DNA of 64,000 nucleotides from Brachionus rotundiformis (lineage: Eukaryota; Rotifera; Eurotatoria; Ploima; Brachionidae): contig JAESIW010000162.1 in the NCBI GenBank assembly GCA_016802295.1, positions 906,213 through 970,212 of the forward strand, read 5' to 3'. The position numbers and the translations under genes are program-made. The notes beneath the pieces were generated by a model. It saw only the letters and a list, made by a program, of their open reading frames with translations. It was not told the origin of the DNA and made no database searches. Every line of letters begins with the position of its first letter. Positions within the stretch are counted from its first letter, which is position 1. This document shows, piece after piece, positions 51,141 through 62,362 of this stretch.

Positions 51141-51782
51141 CGTAACGTATTTACATTAAATATTGGTTAGATGACAAGAATTAATTTTAGAAAAAGTCAT
51201 TTTAAAAATTGTAATAAATGGTTTGAATTTAAAAAATTAACAGGGAACATACTAAATTTTAATTTTGATAGAATTAATTTTAATATAATGTTGTCATGGT
51301 AGCAGAATATTAATTGATTATAATTTCGTTTATGTTTTATATTAAATTTTTAAATTATATTCTTTTAAGCTTAATAAACTTAAAATTTACAATAATTCTA
51401 ATTTTTTAAAAAACTATTAAAATCAAAAATGATTTAAAAAAATTTTATCTATAAGTAATATCTTATTCCAAAGTATAATTAAATAAAAAAATGGCTTTAA
51501 AATTATTAACTATTATTATAATAATTTATTTTTTTCTGGAAATAGATTAGATTATTCTTAAAATAATTTGTAAGCTAAATTTAAATCAGTAGTGAATAAA
51601 AACTTTTAAGAATAATAAATTCAATTTTTGTACAAAGTTCTTATACTGATATCATTCTATTTGTTTATAGGAAAAACCACCAATGAAAATAAACTGATAT
51701 TTAATTTATACAATATTATTTGTTACTTGATCAAGATATCAGAATTATATTAATACTTCTTGAATATTCATAAAATAAAACG
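51141..51782. other. Intergenic, divergent promoters
   Basis: A/T-rich spacer between the 5' ends of CFAP20DC (minus) and the receptor subunit gene (plus); nothing else recognised. Confidence 0.5.
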
Positions 51783-53862
51783 ATGTTTATTCTAAAAAAA
51801 TTTATATTACTTTTTATATTGAAGTCATTTAAAGGTAAGCTATTTATTTCAATTTTATATTTATAAAAGAAAAGCATCAAAAATTTTATTAAGCGATCAT
51901 AAATTTTTATTTAGTTCTTTTTAGTTATTCGAAACCTTTAAATTTTAAAGAATATGGAAATTTTAAATATAATTTTGTTCAAAAAATAAATTTATTGAAA
52001 AAATCAGTCAATTTTTTTTTATTTAAAGCATGTGAGGATGAAAAACGACTTCAAGAGAAGCTAATTTCTAACTATAATCGATTAGTTAGACCAGTTGAAA
52101 AAAACATTGATACACTTGATATAAAACTAGGAATAAAACTTATCCAAATCCTTGATATTGTAAGTAATAATTTTAGAAAAAAAATATTAATTTCAAAAAA
52201 TTTAAGGATGAAAAAAATCAGATAATGATAACGAAAGTGTGGATTAAACATGTAAATTTTTTTAATTTAAAAAAATTATTTAACTAATAATTTTTTCAAG
52301 ATTTGGAAGGGTAATTTTACTTAATACGATTTTAAATTTCATTTCAAAAAAATATAAGATATTAACTTAAAATGGAATCCGAGAGAGTTTTCAAATCTTA
52401 CCAAAATACATATTCCATCAACAAGCATTTGGATCCCTGACGTGGTACTTTTTAATAGTGCTGATGGAAAGTATGAAATATCGTTAATGACGAGAGCTCA
52501 AATCGACTTTGATGGAAATGTGTTATGGGAACCTCCAGCAATCTTTAAAAGCTATTGCACAATAGATGTTGAATTTTTTCCATTTGACCATCAATTATGT
52601 ACGATGAAAGTATTTCGAAATTCTTTAAAAAATTTTCAATAAATATTGAAATAAAAATTTATTCTAGTTTGGTAGTTGGACTTATGATGGTCATCAAGTA
52701 AAAGCTTTAGCTAATTTTCGAAAAAAAAGTTGAAACTTTATAAATAAGGTTAATCTTATTCACATATCTCAAGAAAATAAAAAAATTCAGCATGAAACAG
52801 TAATTGAGATAGGAATCGATTTAAGTGATTATCATCAAAGTCATGAATGGGATATAATGTCTGTGCCTGCAAAAAGAAGTCTTCAAAAAAAATCTGGTTT
52901 AAACGAATTTTATCCAGAAATAATTTTCAATATTTCATTAAGAAGAAAGACTTTATTCTATACTTGCAATCTAATTGTACCATGTATATGCTTAACATTT
53001 CTCACTGTTTTAACATTTTATTTACCAAGCGAAAGTGGAGAAAAAGTTTCATTAAGTATAAGTATTTTGTTGTCATTAACAGTTTTTATTTTATTACCGA
53101 ATGATTTGATTCCATCAACTTCTTTGGTTGTCCCATTAATAGGAAAGTATCTAATATTCATTATAATTGTAGTAACGCTCTCTATTACATGTACGATTAT
53201 TGTTTTAAATGTACATTTTCGTTCATTAAATACTCACAAAATACCTAAATGGGCACGCAGATTATTTCTTAATGTTTTACCAAAATTTTTGATGATGAAA
53301 CAATCTAAATTAATAACAAAATTTTCGAAAGATATATTTGTCAAAGATTATTTATGCACTTCACAAAAAGAAGATCATAGCATTTATTCAAGTTTTGTGC
53401 GTAGAAAAATGACTATAAATGATAAAAACATTTTTTATTCTAATTTTACAACAAAAAAACATATTGTTAAAAAAAAAAATTTTCTTAATATCAAGCATAT
53501 AAACAAAAACAAAATCGATGCAATATCAATTATTTCAGATGTAAATAACCAGCTTAAGTATGAGAAGAAGGATAAAAAAGTAATTTAATATATTAGAAAT
53601 ATTTTTTTTAACAAAAAATTCAATAATTGAAAAATTAGAAGTAGAAATTAGAAAAACCAAAAATAAAGATGTAACTAATATACATTATTTTGATTTTAAG
53701 ATAAAACAAGAATGGAGACTTATAGCCTTAGTAATCGATCGGATATTTCTAGTCATATTTTCAACAGCATGTTTAGCTGGAACAGTAGCAATAATTCTTC
53801 AAGCACCATCATTTTATGAAAAAAAAAACGCAATCGACCAGATATTTTCAAATATTTTTTAA
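51783..53862 (+). CDS. Nicotinic acetylcholine receptor-like Cys-loop channel subunit, non-alpha type
   Basis: Exons 51783-51834, 52029-52159, 52207-52251, 52301-52310, 52359-52609, 52668-52697, 52749-53579 and probably 53701-53862; about 503 residues. Signal peptide MFILKKFILLFILKSFK. Ligand-binding domain: NYNRLVRPVEKNIDTLDIKL, SIWIPDVVLFNSADGKYEIS, and the Cys-loop CTIDVEFFPFDHQLC with 13 residues between cysteines. Loop C (PAKRSLQKKSGLNEFYPEI) lacks the vicinal Cys-Cys pair, so it cannot be an alpha subunit. M1 has IVPCICLTFL; M2 GEKVSLSISILLSLTVFILL; M3 TSLVVPLIGKYL; M4 EWRLIALVIDRIFLVIF. Exon 3 is 45 nt as in vertebrate nAChR genes, and exon 4 is only 10 nt. The last junction is uncertain: other AG sites between 53630 and 53700 would also fit. 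Confidence 0.9.
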
Positions 53863-54187
53863 AAAATATAAATAATAAAAACATGAAAAAATTCTAATTT
53901 TAAAAAATAAACAACTAAGTGATTTAATCAATATTATTTTTAATTTTTAGGATTAGATGTTTCGCGCATATTGCAATTTTTAGTTAGTTTTTATTCAATC
54001 GTATATTCACTTTTTGTAAGACATAAAAATATTAAGTTTTGTTTTAGAAATATACAAAATAAAAATCAGTTTTTAATTAAACTAACTCTGCTCTTCAAAT
54101 TGATATAAAATATATGATAATTCGATTTTAAACTTATCTGAAAAATTGAAATTAAATAAAAGCCATAAAAATTTTAGTCAAAAATTT
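53863..54187. other. Intergenic
   Basis: A/T-rich sequence between the receptor subunit stop and the left end of the Tc1-like element; nothing recognised. Confidence 0.5.
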
Positions 54188-55417
54188 TTGCACCAAAGTT
54201 TAGACGCACATCATTAATCTCTAATTAGAAATCGATTAATTAGCTTAAATGAATTGGTAAATATCTTAATTTCATATTCATATATGAAACATTGCTATTA
54301 AACCTTCTGCTTAGTGTCTGTGACATTATAAACTACACCCGGAAGATATTAGCAATTTTGGTTAATAAATGGGTAAAAAAAGCGTTACCAATGAAGTTAG
54401 ATGTCAGATAATTGATCTACTAAAAGATAAGACCAAAAGTAATAGGGAAATAGCAAAATTGGTAGGAGTATCAGAAAAATGTGTGTGAATAACAAGAAAA
54501 AATAATGATATCTATGGCACCCCAAATGAATCAACAAGGCATCGGAGACCAGGAAGCTTACTTTATTTATATAGTTAAGAAAAAATCCTACAATAAGTAA
54601 TAAAAAGTTGGCCTCTGAGTTTAATTTTAAGTTTTAAAATGTTAAGGTAAGTATAGAAACAGTAAGAGATTTATAACTAGTAAAGGAATAGGAACTTATA
54701 CAGCTCTTATAAAGTCATTGCTGACGGCATCGGATAGAATCAAAAGATTAAAATGGTGTATAGAAAGACAGAATTGGACAGTTGAACTTTGGGAAATGGT
54801 AATTTTTAGTGATGAATCCAATTTTGAGGTGTTTAATAGGAAAACAAGGGTTTTAGTTAAAAGATTAAGAAAAGAAAAAAACGACACAAGATTTGTTGTA
54901 CCAACTCTACAAGGTGGTGGTGGATCCGCAGGAATATGGGGATGCATCAGCGCTAAAGGTAGAGGATGCTGTCGTATATATGAGGGGCGAATTAATCAAT
55001 ATAATTATATGGAAACGTTAGAAAATGAACTTATGGCATCTGTTGATATTTTTTACCAAAGAGATGATCCTTGGTTTTTTCAACAGGATGGGGCTCCAGT
55101 ACATAGAGCAAAGCTAATAAAAGAGTATTTTGATGAGAATAATATTTCCCTTTTACCATGGTGTGCCAGATCACCTAATCCTATCACTTAATCCTATCGA
55201 GAACCTATGGTCATATTTTGATTCAAAATTCGTAGAAACAAAGTTGACCTCAATCGAACACCTAAAATGGACACTTCTGAAGGAATGGTTAAATGTACCT
55301 AATGAATATATGAAAAAATTAGTTGAATCAATGCCAAAATGTATTGGTGCTTGTTATGATGCAAAAGGTGGTCATTTAAAATACTAAAAATGCGTATGTG
55401 TCTAAACTTTTGTGCAA
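54188..55417 (+). mobile_element. Decayed Tc1/mariner-family DNA transposon
   Basis: Bounded by imperfect terminal inverted repeats: left at about 54188-54210 (TTGCACCAAAGTTTAGACGC) and right at about 55394-55417, whose complement reads TTGCACAAAAGTTTAGACAC. The element holds one broken transposase frame. Flanking TA duplications could not be placed with confidence, so outer ends may be off by a few bases. Confidence 0.85.
54369..55387 (+). pseudogene. Tc1-like transposase pseudogene (DD34E type)
   Basis: The N-terminus encodes a helix-turn-helix typical of Tc1 transposases (KSNREIAKLVGVSEKCV) and then an in-frame TGA at 54486-54488. The catalytic part is open from 54718: VIFSDESNF (first Asp), FFQQDGAPVHRAKL (second Asp) and NPIENLWSYFDSK (Glu), spaced as in DD34E enzymes. 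Near 55180-55195 a partial duplication (CCTAATCCTATCACTTAATC) shifts the frame between the second Asp and the Glu. The last frame runs 55187-55387 to a stop just inside the right terminal repeat. At least one nonsense and one frameshift lesion make it inactive. Confidence 0.92.
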
Positions 55418-55705
55418 TTTTTTTTTCCGAAATTTTATCACTATATTTTGGATATAAAAAGGAAAACTAAAACATAATCATACAAAATCACTCCTGAAAA
55501 TAACAAAAAAATTTTTCAGTAAAATCACCATGTTATGACATAAATAATCAAGTAAATCACTGGTAAAATACATTTTAAGAATAAAACTTATCTTCATATT
55601 TAGAAACTGAAATTTTTTTATATTTTTTTTTAACTTTTCTAAGCTTTTTACGATCCACGCAGCAGTTAATAAAAGTCTTATATTTTATGCTGATACTAAA
55701 TTAAC

Positions 55706-55940
55706 GATGAACAAGAATCTGCAACTGAGAATCGTCAAAATTTACCAGAGCAAGTTGAAGCGCCAACGACGTCAAATGAATAAACAAATAAGAAGCCAAA
55801 TATCGTTCATGATGTATTCGAATCAGAGCCAAGTGTGTTGAATTTAGTAGAAAATTGCCCAGATAAACGTCCGAAAGGTAGACCTCGCAAAAACCCAATG
55901 AGTGATCAAAGTAAACCTGCGAGCAAACGATCTAAAATTA
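55706..55940 (+). pseudogene. AT-hook-containing fragment, probably transposon-derived
   Basis: One frame reads DEQESATENRQNLPEQVEAP, meets a stop near 55774, then continues and includes CPDKRPKGRPRKNP, a canonical AT-hook core (KGRPRK) that would bind the A/T minor groove. Such tails occur in retroelement and DNA-transposon proteins as well as chromatin proteins. No start codon or splice sites support an intact gene; adjacency to the Tc1 remnant suggests mobile-element origin. Confidence 0.45.
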
Positions 55941-56104
55941 ATTTTTTTTTCGCTTTATTTTATTTTTCTTTTTTTGTATTTTTTAATATCATCAATAAAA
56001 ATTAATATCATTTTCTTAAAATTTGTATCAATCAAACTTTTTTAAATAGCATAAAAATAAAGAAATAAAAATAAAATTACTATCATTTTTGATTTACTGA
56101 CAAT

Positions 56105-56195
56105 TAATGTTAAAATATTTTAATGTCAAAAAATTAATGTCAGTGAGTTTAATGTCAAATCTTAATTAAGGAACCTAATGTTAAAAATTAAATTA
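56105..56195. repeat. Irregular short repeat array, TAATGT[C/T]A units
   Basis: Five copies of TAATGTCA or TAATGTTA occur within about 90 bp in the same orientation, spaced 12-35 bp apart. This resembles the subterminal repeats of some DNA transposons, but no terminal repeats or flanking duplication were found around it. Confidence 0.45.
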
Positions 56196-57285
56196 GGAAT
56201 TAAACTAAAAAAGCCTAATTGACCGCTTCCTTAAAAAAAAGGCTTTGAATCAATAGAAGTCAGAAATTGTTTTTGAAATCAGCATTAGTTTGATAAAAAT
56301 TTAATTTTTACCATTTAAAGTATTGAGGAGTCCAAAATTTACTTAAAACTTTTACAAAATTAACTTTTTTAAACAATAAAAAACAAAATTTAAGGAAAAT
56401 ATACGAAATGGAAGACTCTGAAGAGATAATGTACATAGAAAGCAACTTTTGAATCGAGAAAGTAAACTCTCAATTAATAGTGATAAAAACTTCGGCTATT
56501 GAAATAATAAAGCGAAATGGATATGTTCATTCTATAATAGACTTTATTATAGAAATCATTTTAATCATTATTGAGATTAAATGGTTGCAATAGAATGACT
56601 TTTGTGTAATATCGTCAATTAAGTATAGCTCACCAACGTTTTCGAAAACTGCCCGAAAATGTCCTTGTTCATGTACAGTCGAGTAAAAATATTCAAGGCA
56701 TTTAAAATGGAATTTAATTTCCTTTAATTCTTGAAAGAAATGTTTGAAGAAGTGTTTATAATTCAATATATAATAAAGTCGGATTGTTAATAAATCTAAT
56801 TTTTATTCTTATATTTTCTTCCTTTTTAACACATTTTTTCAAAAAAAATGAGTATAATGTTGCTGTATTATTAATTTTTTTTAAATAAATATTGACTGAG
56901 TCTTGACTTAATTCAAGTAATTTTGCGAATATTCTGTGTCACATCTTTGCCATAACTTATGTTTTAGACCTTCATTGTAGTATTTTAAATAATAATCAAA
57001 TTCACTTCTTTAAATTGAAATTCGATAATTTTCATGTTTAAAACAGGATTTTTTTGCAGATTTACTAAAGAATTCAACCAAAGCTCTCGTGCCTTATTTC
57101 AAATTAATAAATATATATATTAAAAAAAATATTTTCTATAATACCCTTCTCTTTTATTAAGTAATCTTTTATAATTTGTTTTATGTTATGAGTAGTACCA
57201 TAAAGCTAACAGATGATAATCTTTGGTACATGTATCTGTAAGATAAACATTTTTTTTACCCTGATACTCTATAATTGCAGACCAT

Positions 57286-57827
57286 GGCTCCGTATCAAAA
57301 CAGTAATAATCAAAATAGCAATTATCGAAATATCGCTTTTATTAAAACCGCTAATTTTTTCCCCCAATTGTTAAACTAAATTTGCAATTATCAAAATAGC
57401 TACAAACAAAAGTTTCAAAAAAGCTTTCAATTAAATAAAAATTTTATCGTGATTAATTTTATTAGTAATAAGTAAATAAACAGTCATTAAAGAATCTTTG
57501 TTTAATATTTCACTATGGAACGTGTATGAAACAGTAAAGCAGTGTTTGACAAGAACTAACAACTTCGTGGAAGCTTGGCACAACGCTTTTTCAGTTAGTT
57601 AAATTTAATTTAATTCAATTTTATTTTATTGAATTGATAATTTTTCTAATAATTAAAAGTATTAATAAATGTATTAAAAATAAGATAGCTATTTTAATTT
57701 AATTAATTTTGGTTTATAGATATTTTTAATTGGCATTTAGCGATATTTAATTTATCTAATTTTATAAAAATAAAAATCTCAGGTAAATTTTATCTATTTC
57801 GATAATTGCTATTTTGATACGCTCCCA
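57286..57827. mobile_element. MITE-like non-autonomous DNA transposon with 8-bp target duplication
   Basis: The 542-bp element is flanked on both sides by CAGACCAT (57278-57285 and 57828-57835). The left end begins GGCTCCGTATCAAAA and the right end, read inward, begins TGGGAGCGTATCAAAATAG; both ends share the longer block CAAAATAGCAATTATCGAAA. There is no transposase frame inside. An 8-bp duplication fits hAT, P or Merlin superfamilies; the ends are not the CAGGG of typical hAT. Superfamily left open. Confidence 0.85.
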
Positions 57828-57835
57828 CAGACCAT

Positions 57836-59200
57836 CTCTATAAGTGAAATATAATAAGTTTTAATTTTTCATTCAAATCTTCTTAATTGAAAGAGTGCTT
57901 GCTGACAATTTATAGTTTGTCTTTCAGATTTATATTATCTTAATATTAAAACTATCAATATCAATTTCAGTTGTTTCATTTCGTTTTATTTTGAATTTTT
58001 AAAAGTTTCATCCAAATCTTCATTTGATTCAATACTGCAATTGCTCTGATTGGATAAACTTAGCCTTATATTTTTCTTTTATTTTGTTCTAGTTATTAAA
58101 ATATCCAAATAAACTGGTCTATTTGGATGATTTTTTTTTTCATATCGATTAGGATGTTATTTAATTGATCTGCTGGTAGTTTCGTTCTCTATATTTTGCA
58201 TGAGCAATATAAAAAATCAAAGTTGCAAAATGACTCCATCAGCCGAAGACTTTTCGACCAGACAAGCAAGTACAGATATAAGCTTTAAAAAAAGAAAACT
58301 AGATCTAAATCAAATTCTCTTTGTTTAGTTCGGATAATATTATAATATTCGTCCTTTATCTCCTAATATCGTACTTCAATAGTCTAAATGATTTCTTAAA
58401 AATCTTTAATCTTTTTTAATGAAAATCTGATAATTAAAATAAGCTTGTTAAAAAGTATTATAATTGACAATTTTTAATGGTTTCTTTCGGATGCCTGTTT
58501 AAACATAAAAAGCATTTGTGATGAGAAGAAAATTGAGTTTTTAATTTTCTTTTTTATACCATTATTTATTTTTTAAAAATTCTATTTTTAAAAAATTATT
58601 TATGTTCTATTATTTAGAATATCCAAATTAAATCCTTGGATATTTCAAAATATTGAAGTAGCATTATTTCATTTAGCCTTTTATAACGAAATTTTGAAGT
58701 TAAGATTTCTTGAAATCCTTTGTAAATATTAATTATTAAAAAAATCCAAACAAAATATTTAACATACATAAAAATTTTCTAGACAGTTGATCTGATTTTT
58801 CCGATACAAATGATCAGAAAAGTGAACATAGCAAATTTAAAAGTAATTTCTCTTTTCCTTTAGTGATTTATTTATTTTTTCACAATCTAAAATATAAACA
58901 TAGTATTTTTAAATGCAATTTTTTTTTTTTACGATATTTTTCTCAACTATCGAATTATTTAATCAAAAGTTTTTTAAACGATTTATTGGTTAATTTTATT
59001 TCAATTTTATAGATATAGCAATAGAATAAATTTTGAGATATGAAACAGAGGGCCGACCGTATTCTTTTTTTTCATGGTATTTCTCAATATGATTAATTTC
59101 TATACATTATAATTGTTTAGTTTAAATGGTATTTACTCAAAATTAATTCCGCTTCAAATTTAGTTGAAAAATTTTAACTAAAACAATATCTTATTAATAA
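57836..59200. other. Unassigned, A/T-rich
   Basis: No gene could be assembled. One short open frame with an ATG occurs at 58200-58328 (42 codons, MSNIKNQSCKMTPSAEDFST.., ending in a basic KKRKLDLNQILFV); it may be a 5' exon or chance. A small inverted repeat surrounds 58103-58128 (ATCCAAATA..TATTTGGAT). Confidence 0.35.
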
Positions 59201-59365
59201 TCAAGATATCAACAATTTAAAAATACACTTATTCTAGAAAAGTGGTTTTTTGAAAATATTACAAATCAATATCCATCAGCTTTAAAAAAGACCGAATTAT
59301 CGAAAAAAACCAATTTAACACTACGAAAAATAGATTCATGGCTAATCAGGAAAAGAAGGCAATAA
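59201..59365 (+). pseudogene. TALE-type homeodomain fragment
   Basis: A 54-codon frame opened by stops on the 5' side and closed by TAA at 59363-59365. It reads ILEKWFFENITNQYPSALKK, then TELSKKTNLTLRKIDSWLIR and KRRQ, which lines up with the homeobox-KN part of TALE homeodomains: helix 1 end, the NxYPS three-residue insertion loop, helix 2, and the recognition helix W-x-I-x-x-R-R. The N-terminal arm and first part of helix 1 are absent, and no upstream exon supplying them could be joined. The usual WF pair at the recognition helix is WL. It may be one exon of a divergent gene or a stranded fragment. Confidence 0.5.
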
Positions 59366-59675
59366 AGATCGAAAAGATTAGTTTTTGTTTTAATGATAAA
59401 GAAAAAAATTATTCATTTCGACTTCTTTTTAAATGTTAAAAAGCATGCAGATACAATTCAAACAATAATACTAGAAAAAGAATCCGGAAAAATTAAAAAA
59501 CATATATTGAAATTGTTTACGGTTAATAAGTTAAAAATAAAGCAATAATTCAACGTGAACGATTTTGAATCAAGATATAAATAATTCAAGATTTGTAATT
59601 TTTTTCTAATATGTCATATCTTGAATAGTTAATCAGTAAAACTAATTAAAATTCATTTTACCTTATTTGGCATTT

Positions 59676-59844
59676 TGTGAGAGTAACCTTACTCTTTATA
59701 AGAATCATGTCACGTACTTGATTCAGTATATAAGGAACTCTTTTATATTATTATTTTTGCTTAAATTATATAGTTAAATAGAGAATTAGTTAAAGCAATC
59801 TTTCCTTTGTCCCATAATTTATTACAAATATACAATAAACAACA
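59676..59844 (+). repeat. Possible solo LTR
   Basis: A 169-bp segment begins TGTGAGAG and ends ACAACA, flanked by ATTT on both sides (59672-59675 and 59845-59848). It contains TATATAAGG near 59731 and AATAAA near 59835, the promoter and polyadenylation order expected of an LTR. No second copy is present in the window, and in sequence this A/T-rich a 4-bp flank is weak evidence. Confidence 0.3.
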
Positions 59845-60253
59845 ATTTTGTAAGTAAAAACTTAATAAAATGATTGTTTTAAATGTTAAAGAAAAAAAAT
59901 TCTTTTACTTAATAATGATTTTCAACAAAATATAAGCCAATTTTTAACGTGACTCTCTTAAGACTGCTAATTTTTTGGGTGGTCTTGCTTTTTTTCTAAT
60001 ATGACGTTTTACTAATAGAATATTTTATTATAAATATTAAATATCCAAAATATAAAAAGATTTTTCTTCAATGCCACATTATTTAATAAAAGCACTAAAA
60101 TCATTTTTTTGTTTTTATTTAAACTGTTAGTTGTTTTTTTCTTTCAGTAGGTCTTCTCAAGTCCTTTGTCTCGGATTCGAATAAACTTATATAAAAGTTA
60201 GTTTTGATTCATGCATCAATGAAAAACAGTATGACTTGGTAATCATTTTGATT

Positions 60254-61083
60254 CAATAATTGAAATCAAAATTATTGATGATAATGAAGACAAAAATGTA
60301 ACTGTATTAGAAGAAATTGATACAATAACATTTGATTCAGCCCAAATTAATTTAAATTTTCAAGATCAAGCAAAAAGGCCGATAAATACGAAAATTTTGT
60401 ACGGACAAATTTTTTTATCATTTTTTAAAATCTTAAAGAAACTTAAAAAATGATTGGAAAAGAGATGTGATCTAATTCTAATTAGATGCGAACTATATCT
60501 AATTCTTTCAGATTTCGACTCTAAATCTTATGGCCTTCTTCAAATTAGGAATTAAAACTAATCAATCGGAAATATCATATTCAGTAAAACCAAGCTTGAT
60601 TAGCATTTTGTCAGGGAAAATCAAAAATTCAAAAACAGGACTAAAAGTGGATTTTCTTGAGTCTAATAGACAGGTTTTTGAATATAGGTTTGGCATTAAT
60701 TCATATAATTATAGTTTGAAAATGAGTCATAATCCGGAAATATTAAAAAACCTTGATCTAGAAAAAGAAATCGTCAAATATTGGTATTAATCCAAATGGA
60801 TTAGATTACTTTATCAGACTAGAAGGATCTAAACGGCCTAAAGTAAAACAAATTCATAAAACAAGATCAAAAAATTTTATTACAATAATCCCGAATTTCA
60901 ACCACTAAAAGAATTTGAAGCTGAACCTAAAAACGCAAATGAACCCATGTTGAAAGGTAAAAAACAAAACAAACAATAAAAAAGAAAATTCCAGAGTCTT
61001 CAAGTGAATCCGAAGTGGAGTGGGATGAAAGCGATGAGGATACTTTATCCAAAGTAAAACAAAAAATAAACAGTAAAAATTAA
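60254..61083 (+). pseudogene. Unassigned decayed coding sequence
   Basis: Coding-like frames follow one another with breaks: one up to about 60456, an 86-codon frame at 60530-60790, then short pieces in other frames to 61083, ending in an acidic Ser/Glu/Asp-rich tail (SSSESEVEWDESDEDT). Base composition is less A/T-rich than the surroundings, as in exons. I could not name the protein. It may be mobile-element-derived given the setting, or a divergent gene whose introns I failed to place. Confidence 0.35.
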
Positions 61084-61432
61084 AAGCCAATTTTTTATAT
61101 AAACCATGCAAAAAATAAACAAATGATATTTATATTAATTCAATATTAATATTAAAAATAATATTATAATTTAATATTTAATATTGAATTTATATTTCTC
61201 AATTATTTTTTCAGGTTTCAAGAAAAAAAATTTATTAAGACAAAAATAAGAACGATGCAAAAATATTGCAATTTTAAAATAAAACAATTACAAACCGTAC
61301 AATTATTAAAACATTATACAAACAACAAAAAAGTGTTTTAAAAAAAATAAAAAATAGCGTAAGAATTCAATTTTGAACCAGACGTCAAATATAAAATAAA
61401 AATAAATAATTTTTAAAATAAATTTATATTAA

Positions 61433-61725
61433 TTTTCAAGTATTCAGATAAACGGTAATATCAATCAAACTCGCCGGTGACCTCTCCTTGACAAATATCA
61501 GCGCATGTCCAGTCGAAACATCAATCAACTTTAAATTTGTTATTTAGCAATTCAAACATCTATTTTTTTTTGTTAAAACTGTAATTTTGTCTAAAATTTC
61601 GAAAAATTGTTCGGGTGGAAGGTTGGTTTTAGTTTTAATCACAACTCCCTTAACAAACTTGCAATTTGTGTAACTTTCATTTGATCTTCAGGAAAGTGAG
61701 GGACTAATGAGGGTTACACTGAGAA
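61433..61725 (-). pseudogene. Unassigned coding-like fragments on the minus strand
   Basis: Two short frames: about 61550-61702, containing FVKGVVIKTKTNLPPEQFFE, and 61433-61545, containing STGHALIFVKERSPASLIDI. G+C is clearly higher than in the flanks. Neither has a start codon and they lie in different frames. I do not recognise the family; a retroelement polyprotein or an RNA-binding protein are only guesses. Confidence 0.35.
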
Positions 61726-62362
61726 GTCCTTTCTTTTTTCTAATTTTCATCACTCTTTTCTGTGCAAACATAAAAAAACATCTTTTTGTAAAATAAATTA
61801 GGCCTAAAGGCCCAACATTACAACAATCTTTTTATTAAACAATCACTCAGCCCTAAATAGGTAACAAACTGCGAATACAACTGCAACATGTTGATGAGTT
61901 AAGAAGAGAAAGGGATACATCAGAATTTACGCTATTTGTACTAGCTGTAAGTAGGGTCTGTTTAGATTGTTTGATCATTATCATTGGATTAACTTGATGC
62001 ATTTAAATTTGATTGATTAATTCCCAATCTTGTTTGATTAGCTCTTTTAAACATGATCTAAATATGTCTGCATCAGTTTCAATCAATTAGTTTGTAAACT
62101 TGAAAAATAAAATTAAAAACAACTAATTTCGGAATTTTTTATTATGAAAACATTTTTAAGTAAGATCAAACTACTACTAAAGTCCAAAACTAGGAAATAA
62201 GAAAAATCTTTTTCAATCGCATTCCATCGTATGATAAACTAAACTTTTGTGGAATGTTGTATTATAAAGTATAAAGTATGTTGTTTGGAATATTATTTTG
62301 GATTTAGGATGATCGTAATCATTTGTTGTTTCACATAAGCATACGTTTCTATTTGAAGTCTT

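Larger units (their letters stand above)
55418..57277. other. Transposon debris and unassigned sequence
   Basis: No intact gene. Contains an AT-hook coding fragment (55706-55940), a small array of TAATGTCA-type repeats (56105-56195) and a 79-codon minus-strand frame (56527-56766) that I could not assign and which looks like decayed coding sequence. The minus-strand stretch 57130-57270 is also coding-like but interrupted. Confidence 0.4.
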
